Below are positions 27,103 through 35,492 of a DNA stretch of 64,000 nucleotides, one piece after another (positions within the stretch are counted from its first letter, which is position 1; every line of letters starts with the position of its first letter). The position numbers and the translations under genes were made by a program. Source of the stretch: Methanocella_A sp963769045 (GTDB lineage Archaea > Halobacteriota > Methanocellia > Methanocellales > Methanocellaceae); the NCBI GenBank assembly GCA_963769045.1, contig CAVYKK010000013.1, positions 200,061-264,060 of the forward strand, in the 5' to 3' direction. The notes below the pieces were generated by a model. It was not told the origin of the DNA and did no database searches. It was given only the letters and a program-made list of their open reading frames with translations.

Positions 27103-28128
27103 TCAGTCGGCTCTTATCGGCCGGCTGAATATCTTTTTCGCTACCAGGTTCTTGAACGCCCACTCGGCGGCACGGCCCCTGAGATCCTTTTTCATGACGT
27201 AGTAGTGCTGTTTGAGGACGGGGTTGAACTTCGACTTGTACTGGCATAACTGCCGGAGGGACGCACCCTCGAACTCGATTTCCCGGAAGCCCCGTGCTTT
27301 GGCGTCCTTGATGAACTCCCACATCATGTGCTCATTGCAGGGGATGTCCCGGCGGACGTTGATGTCGCCCATCCAGAACATCATGCTGCCATTATGTTCG
27401 CAGTGCAGGGCTACGGACGCGATCTCGTTGCCGGCATACACGAAGAACATCTTCACATTATCGGGAAATGCCTCCAGGACGTCCTTGAGATAGCCGGCGC
27501 CCGAGATCGGCGCATTGAGCCCTTTGCTGCCGAGCCGGTCGTTCTGGATTTTGAAGAACGTCTCCGCATCAGTGGTCTGCCTGATGCTGAGGTCGTATTT
27601 TTCGCAGCGCTTGACGTTCTTCTTGCAGTCCGGGCTGAAGCCGCTCCAGAGCTCGTCCAGCGGCTTTCCGAGGTCGAGGACGTAGGTATAATGGACGGCA
27701 ATGTCATAGCCGGCCCACTGGAATGGCCTGGCGTCGTCCAGCCCGACGGGTGTCGAGATGAACGTATAGTCCGGGGCCTGCTTCCCCAGCTCTGCGGCGA
27801 GATCGTCGATCGCCGCGTTCAGGTAGTTCTCCTTTTTACTCTGCCTCAGGCCGCTGTATGTCGAAGACATGACAGGGCCGAGGTTCGGGACCGCCGCACG
27901 GGGCGGCGGGGAGAAGGCCATACGGAGGCCGGGCCCGTAGGTCTTGAAGAAGACGGGCGCGATACAGATCAGCTCGTTGCCTTTGTATACGCCATACGGG
28001 TGCAGCCGGAAGCCCGAGTGTTTCTCAAGTATCTTCAGGAACTTCCACTTGTGGAATAATGTGCCGTGAGGGCTCTCGTCCACGAACCGGTCCCACAGGT
28101 CGGTATTGTCAATGATGCTAACGGACAT
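27103..28128 (-). CDS. FemAB-like GNAT-fold transferase, locus 1
   Basis: About 341 residues from ATG 28128, which lies 11 bases inside the end of the deacetylase gene. It has the FemAB-type opening (LWDRFVDESPHGTLFHKWKFLK), where GxxFxxW is usual, and a second GNAT half with NEHMMWEFIKDAKARG and FEGAS. FemAB proteins transfer amino acids from aminoacyl-tRNA, or acyl groups, to cell-envelope precursors; in polysaccharide loci the acceptor is probably an amino sugar freed by the adjacent deacetylase. Two paralogues lie at 47.1-49.1 kb. The donor and acceptor are not known. Confidence 0.75.
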   Translation of the reverse strand: MSVSIIDNTDLWDRFVDESPHGTLFHKWKFLKILEKHSGFRLHPYGVYKGNELICIAPVFFKTYGPGLRMAFSPPPRAAVPNLGPVMSSTYSGLRQSKKENYLNAAIDDLAAELGKQAPDYTFISTPVGLDDARPFQWAGYDIAVHYTYVLDLGKPLDELWSGFSPDCKKNVKRCEKYDLSIRQTTDAETFFKIQNDRLGSKGLNAPISGAGYLKDVLEAFPDNVKMFFVYAGNEIASVALHCEHNGSMMFWMGDINVRRDIPCNEHMMWEFIKDAKARGFREIEFEGASLRQLCQYKSKFNPVLKQHYYVMKKDLRGRAAEWAFKNLVAKKIFSRPIRAD

Positions 28129-29314
28129 AAATATCACACAGCCTCGAAATTTCTTCTCCGGAGGTCATCCATGCGCCTTTCTCCTGGCAATACTTCAGTA
28201 TCCGGTCGTACAGGGCCATCCATTGGGCCCTGAAGGGAGCACGGAAGACCTCGTTGTGCCAGAGCAGAGTGATCACGCCCCGGTTGCGCTCGGTCGTGTC
28301 GATCAGCCTGCGGGCGACCGCCCACGCCTCGTCGAAGGTCTTCGCATAATCGAAGAGCGCGCGTTCCATGATCGCCAGCGGGATCTCCCAGATATCCACT
28401 TCCCGGCCGCTGCCAGGAATACAGGGCCTGAACGGGTGGCACATGCCATTCCGGAAGCCGGGCACGTTGTTGTACCCGAGCGTGGTGTCGTACTTGAATC
28501 CGGCCTGGCTCAGGTATTCCCATGTTTCAGGCACCTGGAAGCGCAGATAGTGGTTTCGGTATCCGCATACGCTCCTGCCCAGCGCTTTTTCCAGCCGCCG
28601 TTTTTCCGTTTTGATTGTTTCGAGGTCATCGTAAGCGTAATAGCCCCCGTGCAGCCCCACCTCCCGGCCACTGTCGATGATGCATCCCAGATCGCCTGCC
28701 AGGTCTTCCACGTTATACTTCCGCAGCCGCTGGTTGTTCCGCTCGGCGGCCAGGAAGTAGAAAGACGACTTCGCATCGTAGCGATCCTCGAGCCGCATGA
28801 TCTCCCGGAAGGTCCGGTAGTCATAGCACCCTTTGCCGCCCTTCCGCCACAACGCTTCTTTCATCAGACTGCCCATGTCCCCCCGTTTCAGGTAGTGAAA
28901 CGACGAAAAGGCCCGGTGTGCCAGCGGCGGGTAGACCACGTCGACATCGTGTGTCAGGCAGACGGCGAACTTTTTGCCGTCCTGGTATTCGATGGCCGGC
29001 CCTGACCCGTAGAGGTATTCCGAGACCACCGGCTCCATAAGACTTCCCGGGTTTGTGCCGGTATAGTCGGATTTGCACCCGCCTTCAGGCTGCCCGGATC
29101 GGTCGTCCCGGAGCGTATAAAGGTCCCATAGCTGCCTGTTATCCCGTAACAGGGCCCTGACAGCGTTCCCCGACAGGAGATTCCTGGGATGGTAATACTG
29201 CTGGTGCAGGCTGCTGCCGGCGGTGAGAAGTGCCGCTGTGTCTATCTGGCGACAGGTGCTCGTGGCTCCCGCCTGCTCTTTATCTGGTTCTGCCGTCGTC
29301 GATTTCACAGCCAT
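28118..29314 (-). CDS. Polysaccharide deacetylase-family protein, locus 1
   Basis: This 398-residue protein has a NodB-like barrel: CLTHDVDVVYPP near residue 120 supplies the acid pair, VGLHGGYYAYDD the metal histidine, and YRNHYLRF the arginine strand. The typical second HxxxH motif is modified, so activity on N-acetyl groups is likely but not certain. No signal peptide is visible, so it may act on cytoplasmic lipid-linked sugars. It is coupled to the FemAB-like gene (11-base overlap). A homologue with the same FemAB partner lies at 49.1-50.2 kb. Confidence 0.75.
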   Translation of the reverse strand: MAVKSTTAEPDKEQAGATSTCRQIDTAALLTAGSSLHQQYYHPRNLLSGNAVRALLRDNRQLWDLYTLRDDRSGQPEGGCKSDYTGTNPGSLMEPVVSEYLYGSGPAIEYQDGKKFAVCLTHDVDVVYPPLAHRAFSSFHYLKRGDMGSLMKEALWRKGGKGCYDYRTFREIMRLEDRYDAKSSFYFLAAERNNQRLRKYNVEDLAGDLGCIIDSGREVGLHGGYYAYDDLETIKTEKRRLEKALGRSVCGYRNHYLRFQVPETWEYLSQAGFKYDTTLGYNNVPGFRNGMCHPFRPCIPGSGREVDIWEIPLAIMERALFDYAKTFDEAWAVARRLIDTTERNRGVITLLWHNEVFRAPFRAQWMALYDRILKYCQEKGAWMTSGEEISRLCDIYVR

Positions 29315-29435
29315 GTATCTCCCTTAAATCGCTTATATAATAACTTGTTTATATAATTATTCAATTTTTTTGGTAGAACCGGTAAATATTAATCGCTTGC
29401 CTGCGAGGCCGGGCCGTAAATGTTGTTTACTCTGA

Positions 29436-29545
29436 GCTGGTACCAAACACTATGTACACGACGTACACGACGTTTTATCGGTAACGGCAAACGTAGCCTT
29501 GTTATTAGACGTCGTGTACGTAGTGTACGTAGTGTTTAGTGCCGG
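29436..29545. repeat. Inverted repeat with 9-bp-period arms
   Basis: The left arm (29442-29473) is built of 9-bp units such as CACGACGTA, and the right arm (29508-29536) is its near reverse complement. The loop is about 34 bases. The architecture matches the 200-bp elements but the unit sequence differs. The gap 29315-29592 holds nothing else apart from AT-rich promoter-like sequence near 29330-29380. Confidence 0.7.
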
Positions 29546-29592
29546 CCAGCCTATACAAAAGGTTACGAGTCTAATAATTGCATATTAGCAAA

Positions 29593-30723
29593 TCAGGCAC
29601 CTTTGACTGGATGACCGGCTGGCTGTCGCTTGAGCGTGTCGAAGATCTCCGGGTTCTTCTTTGCTTCCCGGTCGATGCGGGGGTAGTTCTCGATGAACCA
29701 TACCATGTAGGCGGCCATATCGATCTTGTCCTTGAGCAGCCGTTCCCGTTTTGCCGCCCACTCCTGCTTGACGTCGGGGCGTCGTATCAGCTCGACGGCT
29801 TTATCGATCGCTTCGCCGGTATCCAGATAGCTCAGCAGTATGTCGTAGGTCTTTCCCAGTTCCAGCATGAGGCCGAAGTCGTTCTTCACGAAGCTGCTCG
29901 CCCGGACCACGGGCGTCCCCAGTACCGCGGCCTCGATACCCATGGTCGACGAGTCGGTGACCATCAGCTTCGCGTAGTATAGCGCGTCGTGGATGCGGTA
30001 TCTTGGTATGTCGATGATGTTGGCCTTGATCTCGTCCGGGATTTTTCCCTCGGTCGATATGAAGACGCGCGCATGCTTTTCGAGCTCCCGCACCAGCCGG
30101 ATGCGTTCCTCCGGGCTGAAGCCCCAGACGCCGATGTCATGGCCTGCCTCGAAGCTGTTAAACCGCAGGATAGCATAGTCGGTGCCACGGGGAATGCCGA
30201 GCAGGTCGTAAATGTCCTCGTTCGGCTGGAAATGGTTCGGATGCAAATAAGCCAGCTCTTTGTAGCTGTCGACCCGGATATGTTTCCGGCCCAGTTGCTC
30301 TTTCAGGCAGGACGGCGTGACCAGCGCGTCCACGAACAGGATCGATAACAGGAATGAGTACTTATAGAGCGGCGTGTAGACGCCCGGCTCGGCGTCGATA
30401 AAGGTGATGTCGGGCCGTCGCAGCAGTAGTCCGGCGAACGTGTTGAATATCCCGAACCCTGCGATCACGTCGATGCCCTTATCGCGCAGGTGCCGGTACA
30501 TGCTGGCGACCTGTATGGGCATGGACAGGTATCTCCGGACCCCGTACCCCGGGTCCCCGATGGCAGGGAAGAACGGGATGTTCATCTCTCTCAGTAGCGC
30601 AGACGATTCGCCGAAGTCCCGTGCGCAGACGAAGACCTGATGGCCGTCCGACTGAAGGCCTTTGATCACATTTTTCCAGAAATGGACCTGGGCTGAGTCA
30701 TTGACCGAAATACATACTCTCAT
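29593..30723 (-). CDS. DUF354-family glycosyltransferase-like protein, locus 1
   Basis: About 376 residues from ATG 30723, chosen because AGGTGA precedes it by 5 bases; GTG 30732 would add three residues. The fold is two-domain GT-B-like (opening ISVNDSAQVHFWKNVIKGL; late motif TDSSTMGIEAAVLGTP typical of DUF354, related to UDP-GlcNAc 2-epimerases). DUF354 proteins occur in archaeal and bacterial polysaccharide clusters, and the reaction has not been assigned. It lies just downstream of the GT2 gene. The paralogue at 51.6 kb shares KDFGRKHIR-like and GTMT/GIEAALLGTP segments. Confidence 0.75.
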   Translation of the reverse strand: MRVCISVNDSAQVHFWKNVIKGLQSDGHQVFVCARDFGESSALLREMNIPFFPAIGDPGYGVRRYLSMPIQVASMYRHLRDKGIDVIAGFGIFNTFAGLLLRRPDITFIDAEPGVYTPLYKYSFLLSILFVDALVTPSCLKEQLGRKHIRVDSYKELAYLHPNHFQPNEDIYDLLGIPRGTDYAILRFNSFEAGHDIGVWGFSPEERIRLVRELEKHARVFISTEGKIPDEIKANIIDIPRYRIHDALYYAKLMVTDSSTMGIEAAVLGTPVVRASSFVKNDFGLMLELGKTYDILLSYLDTGEAIDKAVELIRRPDVKQEWAAKRERLLKDKIDMAAYMVWFIENYPRIDREAKKNPEIFDTLKRQPAGHPVKGA

Positions 30724-30763
30724 TTTCTTCACCTGTTATTCCAGATAATTATTCCCCGCCCGC

Positions 30764-31751
30764 TCACACCCTTAGCCGGAGGCCCTGCATGGACTTGAGA
30801 ACCAGTACAGTAAAAAGACAGAGCGCCCCGATGGTGATGGACAGCATGCTCAGCGTCGCGTATCCGATGGCAGCACCGGTTGTTATGCCCGGGGCACCCA
30901 GGACAGTAAACGTAAGCGCCAGGATGCCTGGCGATGAGCAACGCCAGTCCCGGCAGCCCGTAGGCCAGCGTTTGCCGGCGCCTGACGATGCCCCTGATCA
31001 CTGACCCGAGGACGCTGAAGCCGTGTACTACCGGGTTATAGGTCGAGCCGGCGACATCGTATCGCACGTCGATCTGGACTTCCTTGATACGCAGGTTCGC
31101 CGTCGCTGCGTCCAGGAGCATCTCGCTCTCGATGGCCATGCCGTTCTCCCGGAACATGAAGCAGTCGAAGGTCGTCTTCGCGAAGGCCCGGAAGCCGTTC
31201 TGGCTGTCGGTAATATTCTGCCCGGACCCGGCATTGGTCACCAGCGTGAGCACATCCTGGCCGATGCGCCGGTATGCAGGCACATGGTGGCGGTCCTTCA
31301 CCAGGAACCGCGAGCCGTTGACCATGTCGGCTTCACGCTTGAGGATGGGCTCGACCAGCAGAGGTATTTCGTCCGGGTTGTGCTGCCCGTCGCCGTCGAT
31401 GAGGACGAGGATGTCGGCAGCGGACGTTCTTGCATACTCGAAGGCATGCTTGATGCCCGCTCCCTTGCCCTGGTTGATCTCATGCCGGATGACCTCGGCG
31501 CCGGCCATCCTCGAGATATCGGCGGTCCGGTCGATCGAGCCGTCGTCGATGACCACCACGTGATCGGCGTAACTGTATGCGCGCAGTACGACGCTGCCTA
31601 TCGAGACTTCCTCGTTATAACACGGGATTACCACCAGGATGCTCGGCTTCCGGATGACGTGAATAGGGCCTGCCCCGGCACTGTCCGCCAGGCTGGACTT
31701 GACTCGGGACACCTTTCGTTCCTCTTGTGGTTTCATCAGCGTCGATGCCAT
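30764..31751 (-). pseudogene. GT2 glycosyltransferase (DPM1-like), one frameshift near the 3' end
   Basis: From ATG 31751 the protein has the GT-A core VVIPCYNEEVSIG, VVIDDGSIDRT, NQGKGAGIKHAF, the metal site LIDGDGQHNPDE and the acceptor-side region TDSQNGFRAF. This is close to dolichyl-phosphate or polyprenyl-phosphate sugar synthases. An extra base near 30929 breaks the frame. In the next frame two membrane helices follow (GILALTFTVLGAPGI, MLSITIGALCLF) up to TGA 30764, as expected for the family. The catalytic domain is intact, so this may be a sequence error. It starts the operon GT2 - DUF354 - deacetylase - FemAB. Confidence 0.8.
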
Positions 31752-32114
31752 CGCTATTTATCTCCCTGATATCGCTTATTAATTTTATATTATTCTTAAT
31801 ATAAAATAATTTTGGTAAAAATGGAATTAATTGCCCCATAAAAGGCTGACTGTAAGGGCAATATACCATAACAGCTTGGGCATCAATGTATCATACAGTC
31901 AGGAATCAGCCAGTTATCAATAGGAACTATCAGGTCGGGTGTTGCCTCTGGCGGAAGGGCCACAGGTACTGCGACGGCAAAAAAGTCAGACTTATCAATA
32001 TCGCCATGGCTTACGCGCGCGAGCGCCTGGCCGCCATGCATTGAGCCCGCAGGCAAAAAAGGCACGCCGCCCATACATGAAGCGGGCGTGATTGTGATGG
32101 TCTCTGCTAGATCT
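31752..32114. other. Intergenic region, promoter-like AT block, no gene
   Basis: 31775-31830 is very AT-rich (TTATATTATTCTTAATATAAAATAA) in the position of the GT2 promoter. The rest holds a CG-alternating tract (TTACGCGCGCGAGCGCC, 32011-32027) and no plausible coding frame. Confidence 0.5.
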
Positions 32115-33215
32115 TCACTTATATTTGTAGAACCCTTCCCCGGCCTTGACCCCGGTCTTTCCGCTCTCCAGCAGCCCGTAGAGCGTCGCCGCGGGCTTAT
32201 AGCGTTCGTCGCTCAGCCCGTGCCACAGTGTCTCGAGGATTTTCACGCAGACGTCGATGCCGATGAGGTCGGCGAGTGCGAAGGGCCCCATGGGGTGATT
32301 CAGTCCCATCTTCATTGCAGCGTCTATGTCCTCCTTTGTAGCGACGCCCCCCTCGTGCAGGCGTACGGCATCGTTGATCTGGGGCAACAGCAGCCGGTTC
32401 ACGATGAAGCCGGGGTAATTGCTCACGGCGACGGGCTTCTTGTTGATCGCCTTGCAGAAGCCGATGACCCGGTCCTTTGTCGCGGCATTGGTATCCCTGC
32501 CGACGACCACCTCGATAAGGTCCATGCGGGATACCGGGTTGAAGAAATGCACGCCGATGAACCGGTCCGGGCGGTCGGTGACCGAGGCTATCTCGTCGAT
32601 GGAGAGCGACGATGTGTTGGTCGCGAAGATCGTCTTCGGCTCGCAGAGTCCGGACAGCGTCCGGAATACATCCTTTTTCACTTCCATGTCCTCGGACACG
32701 GCTTCGATGATCACGTCGCAGCCTTTCAGGTCTCCATACTCGGTGGTGATGCGGATGTTTTTCAGCAGCTCCTTCACCTGTGCTTCCTGGTGGTCTTTCG
32801 CCAGCCGGCGGCTCAACGCGGCGGTGGCCTTGTCTGCCGATCCGGACGACCGGGTCTTCACTGTGACCTCGCAGCCGTTGCGCAGCAGGTATTCGGCGAT
32901 GCCGGAGCCCAGCGTGCCCGTCCCCACTACGCCGACGGCGACGGCGTTATTCTTTTTCTCGGCAAGGTCGATCGAGTACCCGATCGGGTACTCGCTGAAC
33001 GACTTCATGATGATTTTGTTGCCGTTGCGGTCCTCCAGCAGGTAGTCGACATACGGCACCTTTTCATTGCCCTGCGAGGGCACGTTGATGCTCGTGAAAC
33101 CGATGACCGTATACTTTGTCTCGGAGACGGCATGCGTGTCTTCCTTGCAGAAGATACACTTTTTCACCGGGTAGCTCCAGTACTTGCCACAGTGCTCGCA
33201 ATGGTAAGCTAACAT
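32115..33215 (-). CDS. Fusion of DUF35 (zinc ribbon + OB fold) with 3-hydroxyacyl-CoA dehydrogenase
   Basis: In this 366-residue protein residues 1-90 form a DUF35 unit: zinc ribbon Cys6, Cys9, Cys20, Cys23 and an OB fold (YTVIGFTSINVPSQG to YPIGYSID). Residues 92-366 are a 3-hydroxyacyl-CoA dehydrogenase with GVVGTGTLGSG (NAD site), NTSS, catalytic His223 in VHFFNP and Glu235 in DLIEVV, and a C-terminal dimer domain. DUF35 proteins bridge thiolase and HMG-CoA synthase in archaea. Here it is fused to the enzyme that would reduce the thiolase product acetoacetyl-CoA. It overlaps the thiolase gene by 7 bases. The direction and physiology are not known. Confidence 0.88.
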   Translation of the reverse strand: MLAYHCEHCGKYWSYPVKKCIFCKEDTHAVSETKYTVIGFTSINVPSQGNEKVPYVDYLLEDRNGNKIIMKSFSEYPIGYSIDLAEKKNNAVAVGVVGTGTLGSGIAEYLLRNGCEVTVKTRSSGSADKATAALSRRLAKDHQEAQVKELLKNIRITTEYGDLKGCDVIIEAVSEDMEVKKDVFRTLSGLCEPKTIFATNTSSLSIDEIASVTDRPDRFIGVHFFNPVSRMDLIEVVVGRDTNAATKDRVIGFCKAINKKPVAVSNYPGFIVNRLLLPQINDAVRLHEGGVATKEDIDAAMKMGLNHPMGPFALADLIGIDVCVKILETLWHGLSDERYKPAATLYGLLESGKTGVKAGEGFYKYK

Positions 33216-34348
33216 CTGCCCGCCTCCAGGATGGTGACGGCTGCAGTCCCGCCTATGCCGCCGACATTGTGAGTCATGCCGACCTTCGGGCCCGCGACCT
33301 GCCGCTGCCCTGCTTCACCACGGAGCTGGGTCACGATCTCGAATATCTGTGCCAGCCCGGTCGCCCCGATCGGATGGCCGTCTGCCTTCAGCCCGCCGTC
33401 GGTGTTGACCGGAATGTCCCCGTCCCGCAGGATGCGGCCGTTGCTGACAAGTTTCGCCGCCTCGCCGGGCTCACATAGCCCGAGGTCTTCCAGGGCGATC
33501 AGCTCGCTGATGGTGAAACAGTCGTGCACCTCTACCAGATCGATGTCGCCGGGGCCTTTATGCGATTCGGCGTATGCCATCTTTGCCGCCAGTTTCGCTG
33601 CGTTGAACGATGTCATGCTGGACCGCTGCGTCAACGACGTCGAGTCCGTGACATACTGCGTACTCAGTAATTTCACGTCCCTGCTGCCCTGCGGCTTCTT
33701 CGACAGCACCACGGCGGCAGCCCCGTCGGATATGGGGCTGCAGTCGAACAGGTTCAGCGGCGACGAGATCACCGGCGAGCGGCGGATGGCCTCGAGGGTG
33801 ACGTCCTTGTAGTAGAAGTGGGCGAGCGGGTTGAGCCGGGCGTTCCGGTGGTTGATAAACGAGACTTGTTCCAGCACCTCGTGGCCCACGCCGTACTTCT
33901 GCATGTACTGCTGGGCGATGAGCGCGTAGTTCGCCGGGAAAATGAGGCCGTTTAGCTGATCAGCCTGCCGGTCGGCGGCCATGGCGATCGCTTCGGTGGT
34001 GCCAAGCACCGTGCCCGCGGTCATCTTCTCGGCGCCGACGACCATGACATGGTCGTAGTGCTCCATTGCGTACAGCGCCTGCTTCAGGGCGACACTGGAC
34101 GATGCGCAGGCCGTCTCCACCCGGACGATGGGCACGTTCATGCCAGGCAGCAGCGATGCGATCACCGAGTTCAGGTGCAGTTGCCCGTTCAGCGGGCCCC
34201 CGAGGAAGTTCGATACGAAGATCGCGTCTATGTCCCTGATGTCCACGTTGCTGTCCGTGATCGCATTGTACATCGCCTCATATGCCAGCTCTGGCAGCGT
34301 CTGGGGCAGCGATCCGAATTTAGTCCGGCCAATGCCGCTGATATACAT
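33209..34348 (-). CDS. Thiolase-family protein (acetyl-CoA C-acetyltransferase-like)
   Basis: The 379-residue enzyme starts at ATG 34348, just after GGAGGATAACG. Catalytic residues are visible: Cys81 in ETACASSS, His275 in VHDCFT and His325 in GHPIGATG; the end NVGGIGGTAA is typical of the archaeal/SCP2-type thiolases. It would join two acetyl-CoA to acetoacetyl-CoA or run in reverse. It is coupled to the DUF35/dehydrogenase fusion. No HMG-CoA synthase is adjacent, which sets it apart from the mevalonate thiolase operon. Confidence 0.85.
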   Translation of the reverse strand: MYISGIGRTKFGSLPQTLPELAYEAMYNAITDSNVDIRDIDAIFVSNFLGGPLNGQLHLNSVIASLLPGMNVPIVRVETACASSSVALKQALYAMEHYDHVMVVGAEKMTAGTVLGTTEAIAMAADRQADQLNGLIFPANYALIAQQYMQKYGVGHEVLEQVSFINHRNARLNPLAHFYYKDVTLEAIRRSPVISSPLNLFDCSPISDGAAAVVLSKKPQGSRDVKLLSTQYVTDSTSLTQRSSMTSFNAAKLAAKMAYAESHKGPGDIDLVEVHDCFTISELIALEDLGLCEPGEAAKLVSNGRILRDGDIPVNTDGGLKADGHPIGATGLAQIFEIVTQLRGEAGQRQVAGPKVGMTHNVGGIGGTAAVTILEAGRC

Positions 34349-34405
34349 CGTTATCCTCCCATTTTTATGCCCTTGCGCGGGCACATCGTTCGAGCCTGGC
34401 GCCCT

Positions 34406-35389
34406 TCATGGCGCCCGCTCATCCATCGTCACGTTCACAAGCGGATTCACGTCCACCCACAGGTTACAGACGCGATACGGCGTCCCGGATGTGCTGCCTG
34501 CATACAGCATGAACAGCACGTTCATCCGGTCGCCTGTCCGGTCGGGGGTAAGACTGATCGCTTTCTCAAGGGTCTCGTTGTTACCCAGCACGATATGATC
34601 GGAATAGAGCTCGTGGCGCTGCGTCCCGTCCCCCGGGTCGAGCGCTACGACGAGGTTATATGCCATGGATGTCCCCTCGTGGTTGGCGACGCCCACGATG
34701 ACCGGCTTCGTCTCGCCGAGGGTGAAGTTCAGCGGGTACCCGGCTATGGTGTTGTTTTTACCGTAGAGGTAAAGCTCGGTGTATTTCTCGTGCTGCACCG
34801 GCACGGCTGCCACGAACGCGATGGTAATGGCTGCGATGGCCAGCGAAGCCAGCACCATGACCGTGGCCGTCCTGTCGATGCCTTTTTTGTCCCCGGGCCA
34901 GAGGGCGCTCCAGGCCTCGCGGAGAGGCCACAGGAGGTTCAGGCGATATCGTTCGCCGGCAGGTGTCAATATCCGGCGCACGAGCGCAATGGCCATGCAC
35001 AGGGCGGTAAAGCCTGCTATGCATGCAGTCAGCGGCAATGTGCGGATACCGACTATGGTAAAGTTGAGCCAGAACCCGATCAGCGGGCTGATGACCAGTG
35101 ACATGCCGGCAGAGAGCGCGAAGCGCTCGATAATGCCGATGCTGCTGCGACGGGGAAAGAGGGCGGCGATAAAGGCGTAACCCGGCAGGAACATGAAGAA
35201 GACAATGGCCAGGCCGAACTGGATAAACGATCGTTCTATGGCCGGCACGTAGATAGACAGCAGGGTCGCGGCAACCAGTGCCATAACCACCCAGGCATCT
35301 GTCAGGGTACCGCTGAGGATGCCCGCGGGCAGTCCGACTGCCTCTGTCCTGCCATTCTCACTGTTCGATTGCTCGGTCGCCATATACAC
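34406..35389 (-). CDS. DUF1616 family membrane protein (paralogue)
   Basis: The 327-residue protein is like the one at 17.2 kb: helices at about 32-52, 57-80, 88-113 and 118-137, the FLPGYAFIAALFPRR loop, another helix near 175, and an extracellular domain starting KYTELYLYGKNN. The matching segment of the other copy reads RYTELFLCDNNG, so the two are clear paralogues. It follows the beta-helix gene at 35.5-36.8 kb on the same strand. Function not known. Confidence 0.8.
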   Translation of the reverse strand: MYMATEQSNSENGRTEAVGLPAGILSGTLTDAWVVMALVAATLLSIYVPAIERSFIQFGLAIVFFMFLPGYAFIAALFPRRSSIGIIERFALSAGMSLVISPLIGFWLNFTIVGIRTLPLTACIAGFTALCMAIALVRRILTPAGERYRLNLLWPLREAWSALWPGDKKGIDRTATVMVLASLAIAAITIAFVAAVPVQHEKYTELYLYGKNNTIAGYPLNFTLGETKPVIVGVANHEGTSMAYNLVVALDPGDGTQRHELYSDHIVLGNNETLEKAISLTPDRTGDRMNVLFMLYAGSTSGTPYRVCNLWVDVNPLVNVTMDERAP

Positions 35390-35492
35390 ACATCCCCGTC
35401 ATAATATTATATATTGTATATTAGTTTTAAAGAAAAATAATGTAATTAAAATATAAAAGCCTTTCGACCACTTGCCATGATATCGCCTGCAG

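Noticed and set aside
34349..34384. Upstream start for the thiolase
   Set aside because: The extension is unlike thiolase N termini and the ribosome binding site GGAGGATAACG sits directly before ATG 34348.
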